NCBI GenBank assembly: GCA_027486655.1 | Contig: JAIXOR010000070.1 | Span: 1-64,000 of the forward strand | DNA: 64,000 nt | Source of the DNA: Verrucomicrobiaceae bacterium | GTDB lineage: Bacteria > Verrucomicrobiota > Verrucomicrobiia > Verrucomicrobiales > Akkermansiaceae | Reading direction: 5' to 3' | Shown here: piece by piece, positions 46,470 to 56,005 of the stretch | Numbering within the stretch: position 1 is the first letter of the stretch | How the letters are laid out: every line of letters starts with the position of its first letter | The notes under the pieces: generated by a model | The model's input: only the letters and a program-made list of their open reading frames with translations | Database searches by the model: none | What the model was told of the DNA's origin: nothing | Position numbers and translations under genes: made by a program

Positions 46470-48008
46470 ATGGCCAAGAAACCAGTAGTGCTCATCATTC
46501 GCGACGGCTGGGGTGTGAATCCCGGAGGACAGGAAACCGCCGAAAAAGACGGAAATGCCACCTTGCTGGCCCACACACCGTTTCACGACGAGATGCTGGA
46601 GGCTTACCCGAAAGGCTTCCTGAGCGCCTCAGGTCTGGATGTGGGTCTGCCTGCCGGGCAGATGGGCAACTCCGAGGTGGGCCACCTCAACCTCGGTGCC
46701 GGACGAATTGTCTATCAGGACCTCACCCGCATCAACAAGGCGATCGAGGAGGGAGCGCTTGCCTCCAATCCCGTGTTCGCCGGCATGCTTGCGAAAGCGA
46801 AGTCCTCGCGGCTTCATTTCATCGGCTTGGTCTCCGATGGTGGCGTTCACAGCCATCAGGACCAGTTGATTGCCATGGTCAGGCTGGCCAAGGAAGCCGG
46901 AGTGGAGGACATCATGATCCACGCCATCACCGATGGACGTGACACTTCGCCGACGGGAGGTGAGGCCTACCTTGCGAAGGTGGAGGACGAGGCTGCGAAA
47001 TGCGGCGCGCAGATTGCCACCGTGGTGGGCCGCTATTTCGCCATGGACCGCGACAAGCGTTGGGATCGCGTCAAGCTCGCCTGGGATGCCATCGTGCTTG
47101 GCAAGGGCGAAAAGCGCGACGTGCTCGCCAGTGAGGCGGTTGCCGATTACTACCGTCTGGACAAGACGGACGAGTTCATGCCCGCCATGGTCTTCACCGA
47201 GGCGGACACCCAGCGGGTGAGGGATGGGGACGTGATCCTGTTTTTCAATTTCCGCGCCGACCGGGCCCGTGAGATTTCCGACGCTTTCCTGAAGGACGAC
47301 TTTGACGGATTTGATCGCACGGTGGTGCCGAAGACCGCCTATCACACGCTCACCGAGTATGACGCGACTTACACCTGCCCGGCGGTGTTTGCGTCCGAGG
47401 ATCTGAAACAGGTCCTAGGCGAGGTGGTTGCCGCGGCCGGGAAAACGCAGATGCGCATTGCCGAGACGGAGAAGTATCCGCACGTCACGTATTTCTTCAA
47501 TGGAGGCGTCGAAGCGCCGAATCCGGGTGAAGACCGGGTCATCATTCCCTCACCCAAGGACGTGCCCACCTATGACTTCAAGCCGGAGATGAGTGCTCCC
47601 CAGGTGACGGACACGGTGGTCGAGAAGTTGAAGGACTATGATCTGGTGATTCTCAATTTTGCGAATCCCGACATGGTCGGTCACACCGGTGTGGTGGAGG
47701 CTGCCATCAAGGCATGCGAAACCATCGATGCGGGCGTGAAGGCCGTGGTTGAGGAAACGCTTCGCCTCGGTGGAAAGTTGCTGATCACTGCGGATCACGG
47801 AAACTGCGAATACATGCGGAATCCCGACGGATCACCCAACACCGCCCACACCACGAATCTTGTCCACATCGTTTATGTGGCGGAGGATGCAAAGGCGTTT
47901 GAAGTCAAGGATGGCATCCTTGCCGATGTGGCCCCCACCTTGCTCGACATGATGGGCCTGGCCAAACCCGCCGAAATGACAGGGGCCAGCCTGTTGATCA
48001 GGAAGTGA
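46470..48008 (+). CDS. gpmI: 2,3-bisphosphoglycerate-independent phosphoglycerate mutase
   Basis: VVLIIRDGWGVNPGGQ, GQMGNSEVGHLNLGAGRIVYQDL, GGVHSHQDQL, HAITDGRDTSPTGG, ITADHGNCEYM. Confidence 0.96.
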   Translation: MAKKPVVLIIRDGWGVNPGGQETAEKDGNATLLAHTPFHDEMLEAYPKGFLSASGLDVGLPAGQMGNSEVGHLNLGAGRIVYQDLTRINKAIEEGALASNPVFAGMLAKAKSSRLHFIGLVSDGGVHSHQDQLIAMVRLAKEAGVEDIMIHAITDGRDTSPTGGEAYLAKVEDEAAKCGAQIATVVGRYFAMDRDKRWDRVKLAWDAIVLGKGEKRDVLASEAVADYYRLDKTDEFMPAMVFTEADTQRVRDGDVILFFNFRADRAREISDAFLKDDFDGFDRTVVPKTAYHTLTEYDATYTCPAVFASEDLKQVLGEVVAAAGKTQMRIAETEKYPHVTYFFNGGVEAPNPGEDRVIIPSPKDVPTYDFKPEMSAPQVTDTVVEKLKDYDLVILNFANPDMVGHTGVVEAAIKACETIDAGVKAVVEETLRLGGKLLITADHGNCEYMRNPDGSPNTAHTTNLVHIVYVAEDAKAFEVKDGILADVAPTLLDMMGLAKPAEMTGASLLIRK

Positions 48009-48029
48009 CCGAACTTCGCCGCAGCCGCC

Positions 48030-50810
48030 TCATTCGGTGAAGACGAGGAAGGCCCGGCCTCGTGCCGGGATTTCCACGCTCACCCGGGCTGTCGAAGATG
48101 CGTCCAACGGGATCTCGGCGACTGCGGTGCCGTCGATCGACAGGCGGGCCTTGTTGCGCAATCCGGTGTAGTGGAGGGGAATGCGGATTTCCCTTCGGAT
48201 GGACGAGGGCAGGGGATTGTAGATGCACGCGAGGCCCTTTTCCCGTCCGGAGGGATTGGCATGGAGAATCCCGTCCCAGTCCCTGCCAGTGGGGCGGCGG
48301 AGGTGGATGATCTCGCCGTTGTCCAGGACATCGCGGTGTTGTTTGTAGAAGGAGACCCACTTCCTGACTAGAGCCTTCGTTTCCGGGGAATCGAACAATC
48401 TTGGCCCGCGGAAGCAGGCCTGCACGCCGTAGCCAAGCAGGTTGGCGAATCGCGCCTCGTAGTGGGGCAGATGGTCCTTGAGGGGTTCGATGGTGGCCGC
48501 CGCTCCACCGCCGTGATACTGGGAAAGCGGAACGAACATCCAGCCCATGCTCTGGGTGCGGGACCAGGTGCCGTCATACATGTTCTGGCGCTCGATGATC
48601 TCCTGTTCGGCCCGCGGCAGGCTCCAGTTTGTCTCCCGATATCCCATGCCGCACTTGTTGGCTCCGGTGAGAAAGTACCAATCCGGGATGTTGAGGTAGA
48701 CGCCATCGGCGCGGAGCGCCTTGTATTGATCGGTGATGGCTTTCCACATGACCCACTGCGAGTCCTCGATGCCCCGGTGAAAAGGATGGTCGGCCGCCGC
48801 GCACAGGTCGCCCGGATAGGAACCGTCGTTCTCGAACACGGAGAACCCGGCATGACGGGCGAAGGCCGTGATGTTGGACAAATAGTCTCGTCCCCAGGCC
48901 GTGCCGAGGCATGGCATCACCCCGTATCGGGGCGGGCTGCCCCGGGTGTTGTCCTTGGGATCCGCGGCACCGCGGGAGGCGAGCAGCGAGTATCCGCCCA
49001 GAGCCACGCCCTTGCTGCGCCCGTAGTCCGCCAGTTCCTTGTAGCGGTCCCAGTAAGCGATGTCGCGGCTTTCAAAGTTGAAGCCCGAACCAAAGGACAT
49101 GATGACCATTTCAAAACCGACATCCGCTGCTTGGTCGATGGCCTCGCGAATGGTTGCCGGATCCGAGTGGACCTTGTGGAACATGAGCGGGTTTTCGTGG
49201 GTCCAAGGTGCGATGATGCGGTACATCTTCCGCCGCGCGAGTGAACGGCGCTCCCTTTCGGTCGAGTCGAGCAACAGTTCGAAGGTGCGGAAGGATTCAA
49301 ACGGAGACTCGTTTGTTAGATCCACATCGGGTCCTCGTGGCGGGGCGCAGCGCAACAGGCAGGGCGTTTTCCGGTCGTAGTGCACCTGGGTGCCGTATTC
49401 CGGATCTGCCAGAAAGGCGACACATGGGTTGGCATACTCGGGAGCCATGTCGCCGAAGGCCATGTCCGTTTCCACCCAGAGGTTGAACTTCTCCTCACGC
49501 GGTGTCGTGTTGACCGAGGATTCCACTTCCGCGAGCTTGAGTTCATGGGAAGTGAATGAGGTGATCCTCACCGGCTTGCCGCCGCCATGGGTGAGGGTGA
49601 GCCATTTCGAGAACAAGGGGATGCCGTCATAGAGTTCGTAATGCACGGAGATCCGGGGCAGGTCTTCGCGAGGAGCGGAGGCGCGGGGCTCGGCCGCTTT
49701 TCGGATGGCGATCGACCGCATGTGGCAGCGAACCAGTTCCTGGCGCAGGTCGTGGCCTGTGTAGTCGCCTCCATTGCCACCGCGGCCCACCTTGCCGATG
49801 CGGATTTTCACGGGCCTGCCCTCGAATGGCAGGCTGGCCACGTTCTGGAAGGTCCTGCCGTCCTGACTAGCCTCGCAGATGACCTTGCCATCTTCGAGGC
49901 GTGCCCTCAGCCGCACTGGGTTTTCCCGTTGAAAGCGGCCGCCTAGTCCTGCCGGGGTTTCGAAGACCTGCTGGTTCGGCCGGATGATGAAATGCACAGG
50001 CGGGCCCACAGCCGGGATCAGGGCCAATCCGGGTCCCCAGGCGTTGGAGTGGGTGTCGTCACCGGCGTCGAGTTCCAGTTCGACCGAGGCGGCATCCTCC
50101 GGCCAATCGCGCTCGGCAAAAACCGAGGTGTCTGGAAATGCCATGATTTCCCCGGATTTTCCTTCGTTCGAGAATGAAGAGCGAGGATGGGTCTTGCTGG
50201 TCGTGATCGCCCACCCCTCATGCGGCGGTTTGAAAGCGCCGAAGGTTTCTTCAAAGGCAACGATCCCGTCGAGCCGGGTCGGGGCTGCTGGCGGCGGATC
50301 GTAGTGCATGACCACCTGCCGGCCCGGCGGTGGCCACGGGTGGTCTTTGGCCAACCATTCGGGACGCTTTTTCCACTCGAGGCGTTTGGTGATCGGTGCT
50401 TCTTCCCAGCGGACGAACCGGTAAGAACCGGGTAAAGGCTTGAGCCCGCCGATCCATTCCTCCTTGAGGTAGTTCTGGACCGGCTGTCCGGTCAAACCAC
50501 CCACCGGGTACTCCGTTCCATCGAGCGTGACCCTGGCCTCCGGCGAAACGGCGCGAAGCAAGTGTTCTCCGGTCACGAGGTTCTCGAGCGTGACGGTCGC
50601 TGCGTTGGGATTCAGCCGGATCACGCGGCGCACCAGACCGTTCTCCATGGTGAGTTCGCCGGCTTTCCGGTCTTCCGAGACCTTGGCCTTGTAGGCCGAT
50701 GGATCGACGAGCCAGTCCGCATCGGCTGACCCGCCCGGCAGTCCTGGGGCGGCGAGGAGCATGAATGCGCTGAAGAGGGCTGGGGGAAGAAAACGAGGAT
50801 ACGGGTGCAT
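48030..50810 (-). CDS. large secreted protein, possibly glycoside-hydrolase/alpha-galactosidase-like
   Basis: Signal peptide from M at 50810 (MHPYPRFLPPALFSAFMLLAAPGLPGG); TIM-barrel-like segment VGFEMVIMSFGSGFNFESRDIAYWDRYKELADYGRSKGVALGGYSLLASRG; C-terminal beta domain. Confidence 0.6.
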   Translation of the reverse strand: MHPYPRFLPPALFSAFMLLAAPGLPGGSADADWLVDPSAYKAKVSEDRKAGELTMENGLVRRVIRLNPNAATVTLENLVTGEHLLRAVSPEARVTLDGTEYPVGGLTGQPVQNYLKEEWIGGLKPLPGSYRFVRWEEAPITKRLEWKKRPEWLAKDHPWPPPGRQVVMHYDPPPAAPTRLDGIVAFEETFGAFKPPHEGWAITTSKTHPRSSFSNEGKSGEIMAFPDTSVFAERDWPEDAASVELELDAGDDTHSNAWGPGLALIPAVGPPVHFIIRPNQQVFETPAGLGGRFQRENPVRLRARLEDGKVICEASQDGRTFQNVASLPFEGRPVKIRIGKVGRGGNGGDYTGHDLRQELVRCHMRSIAIRKAAEPRASAPREDLPRISVHYELYDGIPLFSKWLTLTHGGGKPVRITSFTSHELKLAEVESSVNTTPREEKFNLWVETDMAFGDMAPEYANPCVAFLADPEYGTQVHYDRKTPCLLRCAPPRGPDVDLTNESPFESFRTFELLLDSTERERRSLARRKMYRIIAPWTHENPLMFHKVHSDPATIREAIDQAADVGFEMVIMSFGSGFNFESRDIAYWDRYKELADYGRSKGVALGGYSLLASRGAADPKDNTRGSPPRYGVMPCLGTAWGRDYLSNITAFARHAGFSVFENDGSYPGDLCAAADHPFHRGIEDSQWVMWKAITDQYKALRADGVYLNIPDWYFLTGANKCGMGYRETNWSLPRAEQEIIERQNMYDGTWSRTQSMGWMFVPLSQYHGGGAAATIEPLKDHLPHYEARFANLLGYGVQACFRGPRLFDSPETKALVRKWVSFYKQHRDVLDNGEIIHLRRPTGRDWDGILHANPSGREKGLACIYNPLPSSIRREIRIPLHYTGLRNKARLSIDGTAVAEIPLDASSTARVSVEIPARGRAFLVFTE

Positions 50811-51039
50811 GGGGACCAAAACGACCACCATCAAACGCGGGCTTAGCTGGCAATCGTTCAAGGTCCCTGGAATCGACCGGCCGACAAGCCCCTCAATCCA
50901 TGCGGTGCAAATTGGAGAAATGGACCACAAATCCCGATTTTTCTCCTAGCCCGGAGCGGGATGCGGATTACTCTCGGCTCGTGCCGGAGGGGGATTGAAA
51001 AGATCCGCTTCCAGTCCAGTTTTCCGCAGCGAAATTCCC

Positions 51040-51798
51040 ATGAATCTGACACTCAAAGTATGGCGGCAGTCCGGGCCCAAGGCCCAGGGCAGGATGGAAA
51101 CCTACGACGCGAAGGACATTCCGGCCGAGGCGTCCTTCCTCGAAATGCTCGATATCGTCAACGAGCGCCTCGTGCAAAAGGGCGATGAGCCGATCCACTT
51201 TGACCACGATTGCCGTGAAGGCATCTGCGGCACCTGCTCCCTTACGATCAACGGAATTCCCCACGGCAAGGATCGTGGTGTGACCACCTGCCAGGTGCAC
51301 ATGCGCAAGTTCAAGGACGGCGACACCATCTGGATCGAGCCCTTCCGCGCGAATTCGTTCCCGGTCATCCGCGACCTTATCGTCGATCGCTCGGCCTTCG
51401 ATCGCATCATCACGGCTGGTGGCTACGTGGATGTGCGCACCGGCTCCGCGGTGGACGCCAATGCCGTGCCGATCGCCAAGGACAAGGCGGATGCTGCTTT
51501 TGACGCCGCCGCCTGCATCGGTTGCGGAGCATGTGTGGCATCCTGCAAGAACGCCTCCGCCATGCTCTTCGTCGCCGCCAAGGTTTCCCACCTCGGCCAC
51601 TTGCCGCAGGGCCAGCCGGAGCGCGACAAGCGCGTGCTGGCGATGGTCCGTCAGATGGACTCCGAAGGTTTCGGCAACTGCACCAACCAATACGAATGCG
51701 AAGCCGCCTGCCCGAAGGAGATCAGTGTCGATCACATCGCGCGTCTCAACCGGGACTACGCCATGGCCGTCGTTCGCGAGCAGCTCGTGGCACCCTGA
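51040..51798 (+). CDS. sdhB: succinate dehydrogenase/fumarate reductase iron-sulfur subunit
   Basis: [23 protein letters not shown] [2Fe-2S], [18 protein letters not shown] and [27 protein letters not shown] cluster motifs. Confidence 0.95.
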   Translation: MNLTLKVWRQSGPKAQGRMETYDAKDIPAEASFLEMLDIVNERLVQKGDEPIHFDHDCREGICGTCSLTINGIPHGKDRGVTTCQVHMRKFKDGDTIWIEPFRANSFPVIRDLIVDRSAFDRIITAGGYVDVRTGSAVDANAVPIAKDKADAAFDAAACIGCGACVASCKNASAMLFVAAKVSHLGHLPQGQPERDKRVLAMVRQMDSEGFGNCTNQYECEAACPKEISVDHIARLNRDYAMAVVREQLVAP

Positions 51799-51833
51799 GA
51801 ATTCCGGAATAGCCGGGTGCTTTCCCACCTCAG

Positions 51834-52364
51834 ATGCTCATGTCCCGCCCCTGCTTTTTCCTCGCCCTCATCGGATTGTCCCTTGCGTCCTGCCACGCCG
51901 GGGACGACAAGAAACCTGTCATGGAAACCAGCGCCGAGAAACCCGCGGAACCCGCCGGCAAAGTCGTCAAAACCGATGAGGAGTGGAAGAAGCTCCTCAC
52001 TCCCGAGCAATACCGCATCCTCCGGCAGGCCGGCACCGAGGCCCCGAACGGAGCGGTTTACAAGGAGTTCAAGCATCAGGGGAAGGGAACTTATCACTGC
52101 GCCGGTTGCGGTGCGCTGCTGTTCTCGTCCAATGAGAAGTTTGATTCCGGCTGCGGATGGCCATCATTCTACGATCCCGCCAAGGCCGAGAACGTCACCA
52201 CCAAAAAGGACCTCAGCATGGGCATGGTCCGCGTGGAGGTGAACTGCGCGAAGTGCGGAGGCCACCTTGGCCACGTGTTCGAAGGCGAAGGGTTCAAGAC
52301 TCCGACTGACAAGCGCTATTGCATCAACGGCGTGGGTCTCAAGTTCGTGCCTGCCAAGGAATAG
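51834..52364 (+). CDS. msrB: peptide-methionine (R)-S-oxide reductase, probable lipoprotein
   Basis: Lipobox [54 protein letters not shown]. Confidence 0.95.
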   Translation: MLMSRPCFFLALIGLSLASCHAGDDKKPVMETSAEKPAEPAGKVVKTDEEWKKLLTPEQYRILRQAGTEAPNGAVYKEFKHQGKGTYHCAGCGALLFSSNEKFDSGCGWPSFYDPAKAENVTTKKDLSMGMVRVEVNCAKCGGHLGHVFEGEGFKTPTDKRYCINGVGLKFVPAKE

Positions 52365-52406
52365 ACGGACTTGCTCCGGAGACTCCGGGGTTTCAAGATC
52401 CGCCGC

Positions 52407-53447
52407 ATGAATTTCGGCATCATCGGCACCGGCATGATCGGCCGGCTTCACGCACGCGCCATCGGCGCCATGGACGGCGGGGTCCTCCACTCGGTCTTCA
52501 ACCACAGCGGGGAAAAAGCCCGGGCCGTCGGCGAGGAATTCGGAGTGCCTGCCTTCGATGACCTTCAGGCGTTTCTATCGGATCCCGCCTTGGAGGTTGT
52601 CACGGTTTGCACGCCATCCGGCGCCCACTACGAGCCCGCGCTTGCCGCCTTGTTGGCGGGGAAACATGTTCTGATAGAGAAACCCCTCGAGGTGACCACC
52701 GCCCGTGTGGATCACCTGATGGAGGTGGCCCGGGAGCGTGGGCTGGTGCTCGCCTCCGTGCTCAACCGGCGCTTCACTCCGGCCATGGATGCGTTTCGCC
52801 GGGCGGTCGGCCAGGGGCGCTTCGGGCGGATCACATCCGCCTCCTGTTACGTGAAGTGGTTTCGCGACCAGGCTTACTACGATTCCGCCGACTGGCGCGG
52901 GACCTGGGCGCTCGACGGCGGTGGAGCGCTGATGAATCAGGCCATCCATGCCATCGACGCCCTTCTCCAACTCGCCGGGCCGGTGCGGGCCGTCCAGGCC
53001 ACCACTGCCTGCCTGGCACACGAACGCATTGAAATTGAGGACATCGGCGCTGCCGTGATCGAGTTCGAAAGCGGTGCCCGCGGTGTGATCGAAGGTTCCA
53101 CCTGTTGCTGGTCCTCCACCGGTCATCCGGTGAGAATCCAGATCTGTGGCACCGAGGGCTCCGTCTTTCTTGCCGACGAGGCATTCGAGGTCTGGGATTT
53201 CAGGGATGACCGCCCGGAGGATGAAACCATCGCCGCAAGCCTGATGAGCGGCTCTTCCGCCGGGCTGGGTGCGAACAATCCCACCGCGATCGGATTTCTC
53301 CAGCACCAGCGCAATTTCGAGGACTTCGCCGCCGCCGTCCGCGAAGGACGCGAACCGTCAACCTCTGCGCGCAGCGCGCGTCCGGCCATTGCCTTGATCG
53401 AGGCGATCTATCAGAGCGCAGGCGGCGCGGGCAGGGTGCTTCTTTAG
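52407..53447 (+). CDS. Gfo/Idh/MocA family oxidoreductase
   Basis: NFGIIGTGMIGRLHARAIGAM Rossmann motif, GKHVLIEKPLEVT, DGGGALMNQAIHAIDALLQL. Confidence 0.94.
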   Translation: MNFGIIGTGMIGRLHARAIGAMDGGVLHSVFNHSGEKARAVGEEFGVPAFDDLQAFLSDPALEVVTVCTPSGAHYEPALAALLAGKHVLIEKPLEVTTARVDHLMEVARERGLVLASVLNRRFTPAMDAFRRAVGQGRFGRITSASCYVKWFRDQAYYDSADWRGTWALDGGGALMNQAIHAIDALLQLAGPVRAVQATTACLAHERIEIEDIGAAVIEFESGARGVIEGSTCCWSSTGHPVRIQICGTEGSVFLADEAFEVWDFRDDRPEDETIAASLMSGSSAGLGANNPTAIGFLQHQRNFEDFAAAVREGREPSTSARSARPAIALIEAIYQSAGGAGRVLL

Positions 53448-53470
53448 ATGCTGCCGCTGCGGCGGATCGG

Positions 53471-55474
53471 TTAGATGCCGTCGAGCATGCCCTTGAGGTT
53501 GCCGAAGAAGCTGTCCAGGTCGTCGGGCGAGGCCTCGGCTCCGAGGATGTCGTCGTAGGTCGTGTGGTCCAGATACTCGTCGTCGAGCTCGCCGATGAAC
53601 GAGCTCGGCTGGCAGCCGGTTTCCTGGCCCCACTTCACGCGCTTGGTGCAGTAGGTCATCGTCAGTTGGTCCTGCGCGCGGGTGATCCCCACATAGAGCA
53701 GCCGTCGTTCCTCGTCTTTGGTGCCCTCCACGATGCTCCGCGAGTGGGGCAGGAAGCCTTCTTCGAGGCCCACCAGGAAAACAAACGGAAACTCAAGCCC
53801 CTTCGATGCGTGCAGCGTGATCAAGGTGGCCCCCTGTTTTTTCTCCAGGTCATCGTCTTCCCGATCGGACGCGAGCGCCGAATCATCGAGGAAAGTCTGG
53901 AGTTTCTTCCCCTTGGCGACATGGGCGCGAAGTGAATCGATGACCATCTGGATGCCCTCGCCGCGCTGCTGTTTTTCGTTCTCGGTCTTGCACCCCCGTT
54001 CGATCCACTCGCGGTATTCGATCTCGGTCACCAGCCCATGGAGGACGTCCGCCGGGTTTTCGCCGGCGAGGTCGATCCGGTTTTTTGCTCCGGCGATCAG
54101 GGCGACGAAGGACTCGATCGCTCCCCGGGTCTTGGCCCCCAGGGTTGCCGTGAAATTCGGGTCGCACAAAGCCTGCCAGACCGATTCGTGATGCTCGCGG
54201 CTCCAGTCGGTGGCCAGCACGGCCGTGGACTGGCCGATCCCGCGGTTCGGTGCGTTGAGGATCCGCAGCAGCGGCACGTCAGCATCCGGCGCGGCGAGTA
54301 GCTGGGCGTAGGCCAGCACGTCGCGCACTTCCCGGCGGTCATAGAAACTCTGGGCCCCCACCATCCGGTAGGGGATCTTGCGTTCGCGCAGGGCGAGTTC
54401 GAGCTTCCGGCTCTGGCCGTTGGTGCGGAAGAGCACGGCGAAGTCCTCCCAGGTCCGTCCCACCGCACTGCGCCCGGCGAGAATCTCCTCGGCGATGAAC
54501 TCGGCTTCCTCGTCATCGCCGGGCATGGCCACCAGGCGGACGTTGTCCCCGCCGCGGCGGGTGGAGCGCAGGACCTTCTCGCGCCTGCCTGCGTTGTGCT
54601 TGATCAGGCTGTTGGCCGTGTGCAGCACGGCGTGGGTGGAGCGGTAGTTTTCCTCAAGGCGGATGATCGTCGGGTTGTCGAAAAAGCGCTCGAATTCCAG
54701 AATGTTCGCCACCTCGGCGCCGCGCCAGCCGTAGATCGACTGGTCGTCATCTCCCACCACGCAGACATGATAGGGTGGTCCCACGAGCTGCTGGAGCAAC
54801 TGCATCTGCAGCGCGTTGGTGTCCTGGAACTCATCCACCGTGACGCGGGTGAAACGCTGGCGGAAGACCTCCCGGACGTCCGCGTGTTCGCGCAGGATCT
54901 GCTCCGCGAAAAGCAGGAGGTCGTCGAAGTCCACCGCATTCTGGGCGCGTAGTTCGTTCTGATAGGCCACGGCGAGACTGGCGAAATAGTCATCTTCCAG
55001 ATTGGCCGGATCCTGACCTTTGTTTTTGCAATTCGAGATCGCGCCGAGCACGGTTTCCGGTTTCACCTTCTCGTCGGTGCCGCCCTTGCGGACGAGGAGT
55101 TGTTTCATGATGCCCACCTGGTCCGAGTGTGAGCAGATCGAGAAGTTCTTCTTGTAGCCCAGTTTGTCGATGCCGCCGCGGAGCAGCCGCACGCACAGCG
55201 AGTGGAAGGTGCACACGGTCATTTCGGAGGCCGCCTTCTTGGAAACCATTCCGCCGATGCGTTCGCGCATTTCGTTGGCGGCCTTGTTGGTGAAGGTCAC
55301 CGCGAGGATCTGATCGGGCGGAATCCGCTTCTCCAGCATGTGGGCGATGCGGCAGGTCACGGTCCGGGTCTTGCCCGTGCCGGCCCCTGCCAGGATCATG
55401 ACCGGCCCGTCCAGAGAGGCGACGGCCTGGCGCTGGGCGTTGTTCAGGGATTCGAAGGAAAACGAGGAGGCCAT
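53471..55474 (-). CDS. UvrD/PcrA/Rep-family ATP-dependent DNA helicase
   Basis: LNNAQRQAV, ILAGAGTGKTRTVTCRIAHML, DEFQDTNALQMQLLQQL, VGDDDQSIYGWRGAE, TLHASKGLEFPFVFLVGLEEGFLPH, RRLLYVGITRAQ. Confidence 0.96.
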   Translation of the reverse strand: MASSFSFESLNNAQRQAVASLDGPVMILAGAGTGKTRTVTCRIAHMLEKRIPPDQILAVTFTNKAANEMRERIGGMVSKKAASEMTVCTFHSLCVRLLRGGIDKLGYKKNFSICSHSDQVGIMKQLLVRKGGTDEKVKPETVLGAISNCKNKGQDPANLEDDYFASLAVAYQNELRAQNAVDFDDLLLFAEQILREHADVREVFRQRFTRVTVDEFQDTNALQMQLLQQLVGPPYHVCVVGDDDQSIYGWRGAEVANILEFERFFDNPTIIRLEENYRSTHAVLHTANSLIKHNAGRREKVLRSTRRGGDNVRLVAMPGDDEEAEFIAEEILAGRSAVGRTWEDFAVLFRTNGQSRKLELALRERKIPYRMVGAQSFYDRREVRDVLAYAQLLAAPDADVPLLRILNAPNRGIGQSTAVLATDWSREHHESVWQALCDPNFTATLGAKTRGAIESFVALIAGAKNRIDLAGENPADVLHGLVTEIEYREWIERGCKTENEKQQRGEGIQMVIDSLRAHVAKGKKLQTFLDDSALASDREDDDLEKKQGATLITLHASKGLEFPFVFLVGLEEGFLPHSRSIVEGTKDEERRLLYVGITRAQDQLTMTYCTKRVKWGQETGCQPSSFIGELDDEYLDHTTYDDILGAEASPDDLDSFFGNLKGMLDGI

Positions 55475-55640
55475 GGGCGCGGCGCATCCAAGCGGGGAGC
55501 GCGTTTCGTGGCCAGTCCGGAGTGGGGGGCGCCCCGGCTTTTCGTCCGAATCTCATTTTCCCTCACCTTCGAAGATGTTTTCTCTTGCCAAGCTCCGCTC
55601 CACTTCCGATACATCGCCGCCCGCGCAAGCGGGATGGTAA

Positions 55641-55726
55641 GGGTAGATGCCCGAGTGGCTAAAGGGGGCAGACTGTAAATCTGCTGGCTAACGCCTACGC
55701 TGGTTCGAATCCAGCTCTGCCCACCA
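55641..55726 (+). tRNA. tRNA-Tyr (anticodon GTA)
   Basis: GGGTAGA/TCTGCCC acceptor, anticodon stem GCAGACTGTAAATCTGC, long variable arm, GGTTCGAATCC T-arm, ACCA end. Confidence 0.95.
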
Positions 55727-56005
55727 TTTCTTCCGGAAGCGCGGTTGTTTCCGGGTTCATGGCATCCTTGAAGTGCTTGCTGAATGGTTCCGAGTCCGTT
55801 GGTGCAGACTCGCTCGTGTTCCAGGCGAGGGCCTGTGGGATTTTGCGGGTGGCCCCGGGTTCTTCGAAGACGACCCGGATCGCTTCGCTTTTGCGCGAGT
55901 GGAATACATCGGCAGCCACCGGCAAGGTGGGTCTAACAGCCAGGCGGCGGCGATCGGGGGTATCAGCGGCAGGTCATGCATCGGTCAGGGGTGGGTAGCC
56001 ATGGC

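Noticed and set aside
55695-55726. C-terminus ...EEMVGRAGFEPA of ORF 55695..55925
   Set aside because: GRAGFEPA is the well-known artefact of translating the antisense of a tRNA T-arm; here it overlaps tRNA-Tyr.
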